Source: Mycobacterium sp. Z3061
GTDB taxonomy: Bacteria; Actinomycetota; Actinomycetes; Mycobacteriales; Mycobacteriaceae
Length of the DNA: 64,000 nucleotides
Assembly: GCF_031583025.1 (NCBI RefSeq)
Contig: NZ_CP134062.1
Location: 62,001-126,000, forward strand
Reading direction: 5' to 3'
The notes under the pieces are model-generated. The model did no database searches. It saw nothing but the letters and a program-made list of their open reading frames with translations, and had not been told where the DNA came from. Shown here piece by piece: positions 52,284 through 61,532 of this stretch (positions are counted from its first letter, which is position 1; every line of letters starts with the position of its first letter). The position numbers and the translations under genes are program-made.

Positions 52284-52367
52284 GCCTGTCCGGAGTTCTC
52301 CCACGCGAGAGGGTGCCGTCCCACTACAGTCGAATTGCCTGGACGGCAGTCGGTGGGGGTGGTGATC

Positions 52368-53846
52368 ATGTCGTTCGTCGTGGCGGCGCCGCAGCAGGTA
52401 GCGGCGGCAGCCCTGGATCTGGCGGGAATCCGTTCGGTGCTGGCCGAGGCGACGTCCGCGGTCGCGGCGCACACAAGTGCGGTGGTGCCCGCAGCCGCGG
52501 ATGAGGTATCGGCCGCGATCGCAACGGTATTCGCCGATTTCGGTGCGGAATTCCAAGCCGTCAACGTTCGAGTGCACGCGTTCCACGCGGAGTTCGTCAG
52601 TATGTTGAACGCAGCCGCGGAAGCCTATCTCAGCACCGAGATCGCCAACGCCGAGAGCGCTTCCCCGTTGCTTTACGGCCCGACCGGGACCGGTCTGACC
52701 GGAATTGCCAGCGGCCTCGGCAATGTAGGTGGCGCGTATCAAACGCTCTACGAGAACACCGCCGCAAACTTGCAGACTCTCAACGCGGTGTGGTCCGCCA
52801 ACCCGGCGCCGTTCCTGCGACAGTTGATCACCAACCAGATGGCGTACGCGGAGACGATCACCGCGGACATCCAAAATGTGTTCCAGAACCTGCCGACCGT
52901 GCTGGCCGATCTGCCGGCGAATATCCGGGCGGCCATCCAGGCGTTGGTGACCTTCAATCCGGCGCCCTACCTACAGCAGTTCGTCGCCAACCAGGTCGCG
53001 TACGCCCAGATCATCGGCACGTCTCTGCAACACGCAGCCACCGACTTCGTCGCCGGCCTGCAGGGGCTACCGGCAGCCTTCCAGTCGGCGGGCCAGGCAC
53101 TTATGGCGGGCGACATCGGTGGTGCCGTCAGCGATATCGCGACGGGCTTCGGAAACCTATTCATCACCGGCGTCGACGTCACCAGCACCGGCGATCCCCT
53201 GAGTCCGCCCGGTCTCACCGCCACCGTCACCCCGGCGGGTTCGGTAGGGGCCCTGTTACCCATCCTCGCCATTCCGGGAATGATGGCTCAGAACTTCACC
53301 AACCTGCTGCCGGCCGGCTCCATCCCGGCGCAGATCTCCCAGAACTTCACCAACGTCGTCAACACGATGACGGACACGTCGATCACCGCGGACGCATTGA
53401 TCTCGATCCGGCTCCTTCCGCCGTCTGTGAACGTTTCTCTCGCAGCGACATTCGGCCTTCCGGTGACACTTCTTGTCGACGCGTTGGGTGCACCGGTCAA
53501 CGCGTTGATCGCGATCGACTCCAGCTTCACGACGTTCGGTGACGCGGTGCGCACCGGCGACTGGGCCGGGGCGGCGGCCGCGGTCATCGACGCGCCCGCC
53601 GTCATCGCCGACGGCTTTCTCAACGGCCAGACCACGCTCCCAATCGGTTTCGATATAAGTGGCTATCCCACCGTCATCAACCTGCCGTTGAACGGAATTC
53701 TGGTGCCCAACACCGGGTACACCGCGTCGTTGAGCGGGCTGCCGATCGTCGGATCACTCACCGTTCCCGTGGCGGGGACGCCGCTCAGCGGCCTGGTCAC
53801 CGGCTTGAACAACGCGTCCCAACTGCTCGCGTCGCAGATCGCCTAG
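52368..53846 (+). CDS. PE family protein with a non-PGRS C-terminal domain
   Basis: A 492-residue PE protein. The PE domain (1-100) starts MSFVVAAPQQVAAAALDLAG and ends with the secretion motif YLSTE (YxxxE). There is no PGRS. Residues 120-250 hold a helical region with an internal duplication of about 52 residues (NPAPFLRQLITNQMAYAE at 145, NPAPYLQQFVANQVAYAQ at 197). Residues 330-492 hold a further domain rich in Ala, Leu and Ile with VNLPLNGILVPNTGYTASL-like strands. ESX-5 export is expected. The ATG is at 52368-52370; an upstream frame extension is not PE-like. Confidence 0.93.
   Translation: MSFVVAAPQQVAAAALDLAGIRSVLAEATSAVAAHTSAVVPAAADEVSAAIATVFADFGAEFQAVNVRVHAFHAEFVSMLNAAAEAYLSTEIANAESASPLLYGPTGTGLTGIASGLGNVGGAYQTLYENTAANLQTLNAVWSANPAPFLRQLITNQMAYAETITADIQNVFQNLPTVLADLPANIRAAIQALVTFNPAPYLQQFVANQVAYAQIIGTSLQHAATDFVAGLQGLPAAFQSAGQALMAGDIGGAVSDIATGFGNLFITGVDVTSTGDPLSPPGLTATVTPAGSVGALLPILAIPGMMAQNFTNLLPAGSIPAQISQNFTNVVNTMTDTSITADALISIRLLPPSVNVSLAATFGLPVTLLVDALGAPVNALIAIDSSFTTFGDAVRTGDWAGAAAAVIDAPAVIADGFLNGQTTLPIGFDISGYPTVINLPLNGILVPNTGYTASLSGLPIVGSLTVPVAGTPLSGLVTGLNNASQLLASQIA
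52800..53033 (+). repeat. Tandem duplication inside the PE protein
   Basis: Codons 145-170 and 197-222 encode NPAPFLRQLITNQMAYAE and NPAPYLQQFVANQVAYAQ; 12 of 18 residues agree, with a 52-residue period (156 nt). The intervening residues are weakly similar. It marks an ancient internal duplication, not a recent one. Confidence 0.7.
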
Positions 53847-53862
53847 CGCGTCGTAAGGTGGC

Positions 53863-55074
53863 CTAGACCGCGGCCTTCTCCAGCACATGAACGCCGCACG
53901 CCGAACCCAGGCCGATCACATGAGCCAGGCCGACCTTGGCGCCCTCGATCTGACGGTCACCGGCCTCGCCGCGCAGGTGGTGGCAGATCTCCCAGATGTT
54001 GGCGATGCCGGTGGCCGCGATGGGATGGCCCTTGGACTGCAGCCCGCCGGACACATTGACCGGCGTCGCGCCGTCGCGCCAGGTGGCGCCCGAGTTGAAA
54101 AAGTCTGCGGCGCCGCCCTCGTCGCACAACATCAAGTTGTCATAGTGCACCAGTTCGGCGGTGGCGAAACAGTCGTGCAGCTCGACCAGGTCCAGATCGC
54201 GGGGGCCGATGCCGGCCTGCTCGTAGGCGGTCCCGGCGGCGTTGCGGGTCAGGGTGTTGACGTTCGGCAAGACCTGGCAGCCCTCTTCATAAGGGTCGGT
54301 GGTCAGCACTGACGCCGACACCTTCACCGCCCGCCGACGTTGTTGCAGCGAAAGCGATTTCAACGTCTCACCGTTGCACACAACCGCAGCCGCGGCACCG
54401 TCGCAGTTGGCCGAGCACATCGGGCGGGTGTTCGGGTAAGCGATCATCACGTCATTCATGATCTGCTCGAGAGTGAACCTCTTCTGATATGCCGCAAGCG
54501 GATTGAGCGTCGAATGTGCATGGTTCTTCTCGCTGATACGGGCGAACAACTCAAAGCTGGTGCCGCCGTACTTGTGCCCGTATTCGGTACCGATCTGAGC
54601 GAAAACCCCCGGCATGGCCTCGGTGCCGATCCGCCCGTCGACCGGTGCGACCGCCCCGTAGCGACCCTTCGGCTCCCACACGTCGGCGTCGGATTTCTTT
54701 TTGCCGCCCCCGCCGAGTAGCCCTGCACCCGACAACTTTTCGACGCCGACAGCCATCCCGTACGCGACCTCGCCGGCTTTGACGGCCATGATCGCGGTGC
54801 GCAGCGCGGTGGCACCGGTGGCGCAGGCGTTCGCCACGTTGTAGACCGGGATGCCGGTCTGGCCGATCTGCTTTTGCAGCTGTTGTCCGATACCGGCATT
54901 GGCGGCCATCAGGTTGCCGGCCGCGAGGACGCCGATGTCAGCCATCGTCACACCGGCATCGGACAGCGCGCCCATCGCGGCCTCGGCGGCCAGGTCGACG
55001 GTGTCGAGGTCGGAGTGCTTGCCGAACTTGGTCATTCGGATGCCGAGGATCCAGATGTCGTCGCTGGCGCTCAT
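53863..55074 (-). CDS. Thiolase family protein (SCP-x/Ltp-type lipid-transfer thiolase)
   Basis: A 403-residue thiolase: NVANACATGATALRTA carries the nucleophilic Cys, HDCFATAELV the His region, and GGLQSKGHPIAATGIA the second catalytic His. The pattern is that of SCP-x thiolases and the Ltp enzymes of steroid side-chain breakdown. Acyl-CoA thiolysis or a retro-aldol step (as in Ltp2) is expected. It lies 28 bp after the DUF35 gene on the same strand, the standard partner arrangement in which DUF35 OB-fold proteins bind and stabilise the thiolase. Confidence 0.93.
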   Translation of the reverse strand: MSASDDIWILGIRMTKFGKHSDLDTVDLAAEAAMGALSDAGVTMADIGVLAAGNLMAANAGIGQQLQKQIGQTGIPVYNVANACATGATALRTAIMAVKAGEVAYGMAVGVEKLSGAGLLGGGGKKKSDADVWEPKGRYGAVAPVDGRIGTEAMPGVFAQIGTEYGHKYGGTSFELFARISEKNHAHSTLNPLAAYQKRFTLEQIMNDVMIAYPNTRPMCSANCDGAAAAVVCNGETLKSLSLQQRRRAVKVSASVLTTDPYEEGCQVLPNVNTLTRNAAGTAYEQAGIGPRDLDLVELHDCFATAELVHYDNLMLCDEGGAADFFNSGATWRDGATPVNVSGGLQSKGHPIAATGIANIWEICHHLRGEAGDRQIEGAKVGLAHVIGLGSACGVHVLEKAAV

Positions 55075-55102
55075 CGCTGCTGCTCCTCTACGAATCGGTC
55101 GA

Positions 55103-55501
55103 TCACTCGGCGGGCTCGAAGCCGAAGCCGATCGCCTCGGTACCTTCGGAGTCGGTACCGATCGGGAAGGTGGCCAGTCGCACTTTCATCCCGTCCCGCA
55201 CGTGTTCGGGGTCGGGCTCGACATTGACGAGGTTGGCCCGGACCTGAGTGCCGTCGCAGTCGACGACCGACGCGACGAATGGGGTGGGGATTCCCGGCGC
55301 GGCGAAGGTGACGATGGTGAATGTCCGCACGGTGCCTTCGGTCGAGACGGGAACGCTGGTGAAGTCGGTCGCGAAGCAGCCGGCGCAGGCGTTGCGGCGA
55401 TCGAAGAATCGGGCGCCACAATGGGTGCACTCCCGGGCTACGAGGTGCGGGCCTCCGTCATCGAGCACTAGATAGTCGACCAAGGGGATCTGCCCGGGCA
55501 T
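55103..55501 (-). CDS. DUF35 OB-fold, zinc-ribbon thiolase partner
   Basis: A 132-residue protein: zinc ribbon CTHCGARFFDRRNACAGC (about 26-43), then an OB fold with RTFTIVTFAAPGIPTPFVAS and MKVRLATFPIGTD. DUF35 (ChsH2 C-terminal type) proteins channel substrate to thiolases or hydratases. I chose the ATG at 55499-55501 because GGAGG lies seven bases before it; a GTG nine codons upstream is an alternative. It is the first gene of the DUF35-thiolase operon and diverges from the AAA ATPase gene. Confidence 0.9.
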   Translation of the reverse strand: MPGQIPLVDYLVLDDGGPHLVARECTHCGARFFDRRNACAGCFATDFTSVPVSTEGTVRTFTIVTFAAPGIPTPFVASVVDCDGTQVRANLVNVEPDPEHVRDGMKVRLATFPIGTDSEGTEAIGFGFEPAE

Positions 55502-55628
55502 CCGAACCTCCGTCGCGTCGTCGGCCACCTTGAATCCTCGCACGGCCGGCCCGGAAAAACAGTTGACCCCTGCTGCGCCGGGTGCGATGGTGGACCGCTG
55601 CTCACCAACCGACAACCACCACAAGGCG

Positions 55629-57017
55629 ATGACTCTCACCAATGACCAACTGACCGACCTGACCGCCGGGATGACCGGCGGCGGTGCCGCGCACCGTCGA
55701 ACGATCGATGACGTCGGTGTCTGGCTGGACGGCCTCGACTACGGGGTGCGTCCCGCCCTGCGTGCGCTCGGTGAGTTGCTCGTCGGCGTCGCCGAGCGCG
55801 AAAGCGCCGAGAACGCCGAACGATTCACCGCGCGCTGCCTGGGCGTGCCGGATTGTGGTTACCTCCTCGATGAGGAACGCGGACTCAATCCGGTATCCCG
55901 GCTGACCACCGCTCTGGCATTGGCTGAGTGGATCGAGGAGCACTTGGCCGTGTGCGAGGTCGGTCCGGGTGAGTGCGCCTACCCGCCGAAGTGGACGCAG
56001 ACAGAGATCGGCGACCAGCGCTACCGGCACCCGCTGTGTCTGCGTGTGCACTTCCCGGCCGGCTCCCTGTTGAAAGGCGCCGGATGCGTACTGCACATCG
56101 AGGCACGCGACGGCATCATGCATTCGCCCGAAGTGAGCGCCTTCGTCACGCCGGACAACCAGGCCCACGCCCGCGCGGTGCTGGATCGTCTGGCTCAGCG
56201 CGCCAACGAGTTGAACCCGTACCGTGGCCGCGCGGTGCGCGCCACCAACAACCAGGGACTCAGCTTCACGGTCATCGAGCTGCCCGCCACGGTGACCCGT
56301 GCGACCGTCATCGTTCCCGAACAGGTGTGGACCGAGGTCGACCTCGGAGTCACCGCCGTGCGCGACCGGCACGAAGCGCTCCGTGCGCACGGCTTGGGAG
56401 CACGGCGCGGAGTGCTCCTGTGCGGACCACCCGGCACCGGTAAATCGGCCGTGAGCGCGGTGGTGGCTCGTGAAGTCGTCGGCGAATTCACGGTGATCTA
56501 CGTGGAGGCCAAAGCGGGTGAGGATTTGCTGACCGCGGTGGTGGAGGAGGCCCAGCGGCTGGGCGGTCCGGTGCTGATCGTGCTCGAGGACGTCGACCTG
56601 TGGTGCCGCAGCCGCGGGTCCGGTGACGCTGGACTGTCGGAATTGTTGCAGGCCATGGACATCGAGGCCGACGCCCGCATCCTGACGCTGGCCTCCACCA
56701 ACGACGCGGCGACGTTGGACAAGGCCGCCATCCGTACCGGGCGCTTCGATTCTGTCGTCGAGGTCGGCTATCCCAGTCGCACCGACGCGGCGAGGATTCT
56801 GGAGGCGCTGATCCGCGGCATCCCCGGCGGCCGCGACGTCGACACGTCCGCGGTCGTCGCCGCGTTGCCCGACCGGACCAGCGGTAGCGACATCCGCGAA
56901 GTCGTTCGCCGGGCAGTGCTGGCTGGTGACGGCGAAACCATCGATGCCGCAACACTTTTGGCGGAGATCGGCAACGGCCGCTACCGGGCCGTCGTGCCGG
57001 CCGGGCTCTACCTGTAG
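55629..57017 (+). CDS. AAA family ATPase of unknown target
   Basis: About 462 residues. The N-terminal half (1-255) is a domain I do not recognise, with ERGLNPVSRLTTALALAEWI and HFPAGSLLKGAGC. The C-terminal half (about 258-462) is a classic AAA module: Walker A GPPGTGKS, Walker B VLIVLEDVDLW, sensor STND, arginine finger RTGRFDSVVEV and a Cdc48-like lid (RTDAARILEALIRGI). The ATG at 55629 begins MTLTNDQLTDLTAG; earlier in-frame starts run into the DUF35 promoter. Chaperone or remodelling activity is expected. Confidence 0.88.
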   Translation: MTLTNDQLTDLTAGMTGGGAAHRRTIDDVGVWLDGLDYGVRPALRALGELLVGVAERESAENAERFTARCLGVPDCGYLLDEERGLNPVSRLTTALALAEWIEEHLAVCEVGPGECAYPPKWTQTEIGDQRYRHPLCLRVHFPAGSLLKGAGCVLHIEARDGIMHSPEVSAFVTPDNQAHARAVLDRLAQRANELNPYRGRAVRATNNQGLSFTVIELPATVTRATVIVPEQVWTEVDLGVTAVRDRHEALRAHGLGARRGVLLCGPPGTGKSAVSAVVAREVVGEFTVIYVEAKAGEDLLTAVVEEAQRLGGPVLIVLEDVDLWCRSRGSGDAGLSELLQAMDIEADARILTLASTNDAATLDKAAIRTGRFDSVVEVGYPSRTDAARILEALIRGIPGGRDVDTSAVVAALPDRTSGSDIREVVRRAVLAGDGETIDAATLLAEIGNGRYRAVVPAGLYL

Positions 57018-57020
57018 CGG

Positions 57021-57194
57021 CTAACGCGTGGTCTCGTCGGCGACGTCGTTGCCCGATTGCTGAGCAGCAGGCGCGTCGGGATCACCGTCCTGGTGTTCCA
57101 GTCGGTCTTCCTCCACGCGCTGCTCGGGCGTCGTCTCGCGCGCGTCCTCCGGCACCGGCGCGGCAGAGCTGTCGTCTTGCTGGTCGGGATTCAT
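57021..57194 (-). CDS. Small acidic protein of unknown function
   Basis: A 57-residue, disordered, highly charged protein: MNPDQQDDSSAAPVPEDAR at the start, then EQRVEEDRLEHQDGDPDA. The composition is Glu/Asp/Gln-rich with no hydrophobic core. Small acidic proteins of this type are common in mycobacteria. It lies four bases beyond the AAA gene stop in convergent orientation and diverges from the amidase gene. Whether it is translated is not certain. Confidence 0.5.
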   Translation of the reverse strand: MNPDQQDDSSAAPVPEDARETTPEQRVEEDRLEHQDGDPDAPAAQQSGNDVADETTR

Positions 57195-57274
57195 CCAGTC
57201 AGGATCGCCGCATTGACGGGTTCCGAAACCCGCGCGGCTTACCCAAAGGCGACTCCGGCGCATACGGTCGAGCC

Positions 57275-58750
57275 ATGAACTTTGAGGAGTACCGGACCTA
57301 TGACGCCACCGGGCTGGCGAAACTGGTCGCCGACAAGGAGGTGTCCCCGGCCGAGCTGCTCACGCTCGCCCGGGAGCAGGCCGCGGCCGTCAACGCGCGG
57401 ATCAACGCAATCGTGCGCGATGTTCCGGCCGCGCCTGGTGACCAGCTGCAAGGCCCGTTCGCCGGTGTTCCTTTCCTGATCAAGGACCTCGCCCAGGACT
57501 ACGCGGGCCTGCCCAGCTCGCAGGGATCCCGCGCCCTGATGACGACGCCCGTCGCCGAGCACTCGACCGTCGTGCAGCGCTGGATCGACGCCGGTCTGGT
57601 CATCTTCGGCAAGACCAACCTTCCGGAGTTCGGGGCGAAGGGAATCACTGAATCGGAGGCGTGGGGTCCGGCGCGCAATCCGTGGGACCTGCAGCGAACA
57701 CCGGGCGGATCTTCGGGAGGGTCGGCAGCGGCCGTCGCCGCCGGCATCGTGCCGTGTGCGGGCGCCAACGACGGTGGTGGGTCGATTCGTATCCCGGCGG
57801 CCTGCTGCGGCCTGGTCGGTCTCAAACCAGGTCGTGGGCTCACCCCGATGGGACCGACCACCAGCGAGTCCATGCACGGCGCGGCAGTGCAGGGTGTCGT
57901 GTCACGGACCGTGCGGGACACCGCGGCAATGCTGGACGTCATCTGCGGCGGCGAGCCGTCCGGTCCCTACGTGCCTGCGCTGCCCGCCGCCCCATTCGCG
58001 TCTGCGGTGGGCCAGGACCCTGGAAAACTCCGGATCGGGGTGCGGGTGCCGTCGGCGATCACTCCGGAGCCCCACCAGGAAGCGTTTGCCGCCGTCGAGG
58101 CGACGGTGCGTGCCTTGACCGAGCTCGGACACCACGTCGAGGAACTGCCGCAGGCGCCGTACGACGACGCCGCCCTGGCCCGGGACTTCCTGCTCACCTG
58201 GTTCGTCCATCTAGCCTGGGACGTCGACGCGGCCAAACGTCTGACCGGTGCGGGCAACGACGCGTTCGAGCGCGACACGCTGATCATGGCTGCAGTGGGT
58301 CGCGCAACGAGCAGCATCGCCTACGTGGACGCCGTGGAGAGGCGTCACGAGCACACCCTCCGGTTGACCCGATTCTTCGAGTCGTATGACCTGCTGCTGA
58401 CCCCAACCCTGGCCACGCCGCCGCCGAAGATCGGCGAATTCGATCTACCGGCCGTATTGCAGCGGGCATCTGACGCGCTGATCAAAACACGCACCGCCGG
58501 TCTGCTGCGTCATACAAAAATCGTCGACGACCTGGTGGAGAAGAACCTGGGTTGGGTGCCGTACACCCAACTGGCCAACCTGACCGGCCGCCCCGCGATC
58601 TCACTGCCGCTGCACTGGACTGCCGACGGTCTGCCGCTGGGCGTCCAGTTCGTGGCACCGCTGGGTGGTGAGTCCCTGTTGATCAGCCTGGCGGCGCAAC
58701 TCGAACAGGCTGTGCCGTGGTCCGAACGGGTGGCTCCCGGATTGGGGTAG
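57275..58750 (+). CDS. Amidase signature family enzyme
   Basis: A 491-residue amidase: catalytic Lys70 (GVPFLIKDLAQ), cis-Ser146 (GGSSGGSAAAVAAG) and nucleophile Ser170 (GGGSIRIPAACCGLVG). Spacing equals that of fatty acid amide hydrolase. The pattern NPWDLQRTPGG and the C-terminal PAISLPLHWTADGLPLGVQF resemble 6-aminohexanoate-cyclic-dimer hydrolase and broad amidases. It probably hydrolyses an aliphatic or aromatic amide in the cytosol. ATG at 57275, 80 bp from the divergent small gene. Confidence 0.95.
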   Translation: MNFEEYRTYDATGLAKLVADKEVSPAELLTLAREQAAAVNARINAIVRDVPAAPGDQLQGPFAGVPFLIKDLAQDYAGLPSSQGSRALMTTPVAEHSTVVQRWIDAGLVIFGKTNLPEFGAKGITESEAWGPARNPWDLQRTPGGSSGGSAAAVAAGIVPCAGANDGGGSIRIPAACCGLVGLKPGRGLTPMGPTTSESMHGAAVQGVVSRTVRDTAAMLDVICGGEPSGPYVPALPAAPFASAVGQDPGKLRIGVRVPSAITPEPHQEAFAAVEATVRALTELGHHVEELPQAPYDDAALARDFLLTWFVHLAWDVDAAKRLTGAGNDAFERDTLIMAAVGRATSSIAYVDAVERRHEHTLRLTRFFESYDLLLTPTLATPPPKIGEFDLPAVLQRASDALIKTRTAGLLRHTKIVDDLVEKNLGWVPYTQLANLTGRPAISLPLHWTADGLPLGVQFVAPLGGESLLISLAAQLEQAVPWSERVAPGLG

Positions 58751-58823
58751 TCGCCAACGCGACCGCTATCAGCAATAATCTGCGGGTCGGCCTCGGGGCT
58801 AGGGGACATGGTGGGCCGGCACC

Positions 58824-59942
58824 TTGACTCTGATATCGGTGGTGGCAATTAAGCGTCGACTCGGGATCTTCAGCCGGTGGCAGCGGGCGGACCAGTTCGA
58901 CTGGCTCTCTGGCTACCTGGCTGCGCGCGGCATCAGTGGCGCCACCCGGGCCCTGATGGCCTTCATCTCGACGTCGCTGGTGTTGTGTCTGCTGGTGCTG
59001 CTGTTCGGCTCGGACGGCCCGCGGGGTGCGGTGCCGGTCGCCATGACCTGGGCTGCCGTCGCCGGCGGGACCGCAGGGGCGTTGCTGTGGGTCTGGCGGT
59101 GGCCGACCCGGGCACAGTCTGTGGCCTACGGCCTGACGTGCAACATCGCCGTCGCGCTGGCGTGTCTTGCGCACCCGAAGCCGCTGCCGGCGTTGATCGG
59201 ATGCATCGCGTTCGCCACCTTCGGTGCGTATATGGCCTTCTTCCACACGACCGGATTCGTGCTGTACAACTTCGCGGTGGCCGCCGCTGTCGGCCTCTTC
59301 GAGGCCGGTCGGTTGGCCAAGGCGGGGCACCCATCCCTGGCGGTGGTCGATTTGTGGCTGGTGGTCGAGGTCAACATCGCATTGCCGCTGGCCATCGGGG
59401 TCCTGGTCCGCGCCCTGGCCGGAGACCTCCTTCGCGCCGACCGAGACCCGCTGACCGGCCTGCTGAACCGGCGTGCGTTCGCACACAACGCATTGGGGAT
59501 GATGCTGGCGCGCCGGGGTATCGATGCCCACCTGGTTGTGTTGGTGGTCGATCTGGACAACTTCAAGGGTCTCAATGACAACCGCGGTCATGCCGCCGGC
59601 GACTATGCGCTCGTTCAGGTCGGACAGGCGCTGCTGGCCGCCGCTGAGGAACAGGCGGTGGTGGCCCGCAGTGGGGGCGAGGAATTTCTGCTGGCCGGCA
59701 CTGCCGCGAACTGTAACGCCGAGCAGTTGGCCAAGCAGATATGCAATGCGATCGCGGGCTCGACGGTGGGAGTCACGGCCAGTGTCGGCACCGCCTGCGC
59801 CCGCCTCGACGAGACGACAGCCGGTGAACATCAGGCACTGCTGATCGACCTCATCACCGCTTCCGACGCCGCGATGTACCAAGCAAAGAGGCTGGGCGGC
59901 AACGGGTTCTACCACCACGAACTGTGCGGTAAGCGGCGGTGA
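58824..59942 (+). CDS. Membrane diguanylate cyclase (GGDEF)
   Basis: A 372-residue protein. The N-terminal half holds about six hydrophobic helices (about 40-205, MASE-like sensor). The GGDEF domain (about 210-372) has DPLTGLLNRRAF, VDLDNFKGLNDNRGHAAGD and the catalytic sequence GGEEF (284-288), which is compatible with activity. It makes c-di-GMP. No EAL domain is attached. The start is a TTG at 58824; a GTG at 58839 is a good alternative. It converges with the RNase Z gene and shares no overlap (stop at 59942, other stop at 59943). Confidence 0.92.
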   Translation: MTLISVVAIKRRLGIFSRWQRADQFDWLSGYLAARGISGATRALMAFISTSLVLCLLVLLFGSDGPRGAVPVAMTWAAVAGGTAGALLWVWRWPTRAQSVAYGLTCNIAVALACLAHPKPLPALIGCIAFATFGAYMAFFHTTGFVLYNFAVAAAVGLFEAGRLAKAGHPSLAVVDLWLVVEVNIALPLAIGVLVRALAGDLLRADRDPLTGLLNRRAFAHNALGMMLARRGIDAHLVVLVVDLDNFKGLNDNRGHAAGDYALVQVGQALLAAAEEQAVVARSGGEEFLLAGTAANCNAEQLAKQICNAIAGSTVGVTASVGTACARLDETTAGEHQALLIDLITASDAAMYQAKRLGGNGFYHHELCGKRR

Positions 59943-60857
59943 TCAGAGCCGCTCGGGGACCCGTATCCGCGCCAGGTCCTCGGCGATGACGAGGTCGCCG
60001 TCGAACACCTCCGCCGCCTCGTCATGGTGTTCCCGGGTGCTGGTGTAGCGCTGAGAGAAATGGGTGAGCACCAGCCGTCGCACGCCACATTCGGCCGCGA
60101 CCCGCGCGGCCTGCCGCGCCGTGAGGTGCCCGTAGCGAGCGGCCAGGTCCGAGTCCCGACTCAGAAACGTCGCCTCGATCACCAGCAGGTCCACGCCATC
60201 GGCCAGGGCATAGACCGCATCGCACAGCCGGGTGTCCATCACGAAGGCGAACCGTTGGCCCGGCCGTGCCTCGCTGACTTCCGACAGATCCACCGTCCGC
60301 CCGCCCCAGTCGATGGAACCGGCCGCATGCAGTTGGCCGACCGCCGGACCGTCGAGCCCGAAGCGCTCCAACAGTTCGGGGACGAATCTACGACCGTCGG
60401 GCTCGATGAGCCGATAGCCGATAGCATCGGTGGAATGCTCGAGCCGCCGCGCTTCTAGCACCCCGAAATCGCCCGCCGCCACCGGACCGTCGACGGCGAC
60501 GGGCTGTGCGTAGATGTCGGCACGGTCATGAAAGACGCAGGCGTGATGCAGGCGGGCGAAGTACTGCTGGCCCGATGCGGGGAAATAGGCGTGCACCCGG
60601 TGCTGGGCCTCGTCCAGGGACAGGCGCTGGATGATCCCCGGGACGCCGAGGCAATGATCACCGTGAAAATGGGTGACGCACAACCGCGTCACGCTGCTCA
60701 TCGCAACGCCGGCCAGCAGCATTTGGCGCTGAGTGCCCTCCCCGGGGTCGAACATCAGTCCTTCGCCGTCCCAGCGCAACAGGTATCCGTTCTGGTTGCG
60801 GTACCGGGTGGGCGCTTGGCTGGCGGTGCCCAGCACGATCAGTTCGCGGGCCGACAT
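59943..60857 (-). CDS. rnz: Ribonuclease Z
   Basis: A 304-residue metallo-beta-lactamase-fold nuclease: ELIVLGTASQAPTRYRNQNG, the zinc motif THFHGDHCLGVPG, VIEATFLSRD and LTHFSQRYT near the end. It trims the 3' ends of tRNA precursors. The family is normally about 270-320 residues, so the length is normal. The ATG is at 60855-60857, 18 bp from the TetR stop, on the same strand. It matches Rv2407 of M. tuberculosis as I remember it, so its position near these genes is not that of H37Rv. Confidence 0.94.
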   Translation of the reverse strand: MSARELIVLGTASQAPTRYRNQNGYLLRWDGEGLMFDPGEGTQRQMLLAGVAMSSVTRLCVTHFHGDHCLGVPGIIQRLSLDEAQHRVHAYFPASGQQYFARLHHACVFHDRADIYAQPVAVDGPVAAGDFGVLEARRLEHSTDAIGYRLIEPDGRRFVPELLERFGLDGPAVGQLHAAGSIDWGGRTVDLSEVSEARPGQRFAFVMDTRLCDAVYALADGVDLLVIEATFLSRDSDLAARYGHLTARQAARVAAECGVRRLVLTHFSQRYTSTREHHDEAAEVFDGDLVIAEDLARIRVPERL

Positions 60858-60875
60858 GACGCTAAACCGGGTTGT

Positions 60876-61478
60876 TCACAGCGTCGCCGCCGCTCCGAGT
60901 GAGGTGGCGGTCAGCGTCGCGACGATGCTGTCCTCGTCGGTGTCGATGTCCCCGTGCAGCCAGCCGATGATGAGCTCGGTCGTCCCGGCGACCAGCGCCC
61001 TGGTGGCCAGCACCCGGTCGACGCCGGGTCTGGGGTCCCCGCTGAAGGCGATCGCATGAAGGGCCATGTACTCACTGAAGTCACGCACCGCGCGCTGCTG
61101 GCGTTCGCGAAGCCGCGGGTACGCCGGGCATTCCATGTACAACCGTGCATCGGCGGGATCGGAGGCCAGGGTGTGCACGACCACCCGCACCGTGCGGGCG
61201 ACGCGCTCGGCGAGCGGGGCAGTGGCCAGCACCTCCTCCATCTGCGCGTACAACCGCCCGAACAGTTCTTCGGCGCACGCGTCGAGCAGGTCGTCTTTGG
61301 TGGCGAACTCGGTGTAGAAGTACCGCTTGCTGAGATTCGCCCGCTGCGCGACAACGTCGACGGTCAGGGGCGCCACGCCGGACTCGGCGATCAGCGCACG
61401 GGCTGCCTCCACCAGGCGTGCGCGGCGGCCCTGTGAACGCTGCTCAGGGCTCAGTCCGCCATAGGTACGGCCGGTCAT
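60876..61478 (-). CDS. TetR family regulator of the third P450 (predicted)
   Basis: A 200-residue TetR protein: RLVEAARALIAESGVAPLTV, then AQRANLSKRYFYTEFATKDD (about 20-60), and a helical ligand domain with GTTELIIGWLHGDIDTDED near the end. I chose the ATG at 61476-61478; an alternative ATG lies six codons upstream at 61494-61496. It diverges from the P450 gene at 61631, and a 14-bp dyad sits in between, so it is the likely repressor of that P450. Confidence 0.92.
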   Translation of the reverse strand: MTGRTYGGLSPEQRSQGRRARLVEAARALIAESGVAPLTVDVVAQRANLSKRYFYTEFATKDDLLDACAEELFGRLYAQMEEVLATAPLAERVARTVRVVVHTLASDPADARLYMECPAYPRLRERQQRAVRDFSEYMALHAIAFSGDPRPGVDRVLATRALVAGTTELIIGWLHGDIDTDEDSIVATLTATSLGAAATL

Positions 61479-61518
61479 AACGACATCTTGACCCATTCGC
61501 GGGCGCAGGCATAATCTA

Positions 61519-61532
61519 GAACGGTAGCGTTC
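61519..61532. promoter_or_regulatory. Dyad between TetR and P450 genes, candidate operator
   Basis: GAACG (61519-61523) and CGTTC (61528-61532) are perfect arms around GTAG, flanked by a further T-A pair (CTA/CCA mismatch). It lies 41 bp from the TetR start and 99 bp from the P450 start. AAC/GTT half-sites are typical of mycobacterial lipid regulators such as KstR, though this spacing differs. Confidence 0.55.
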
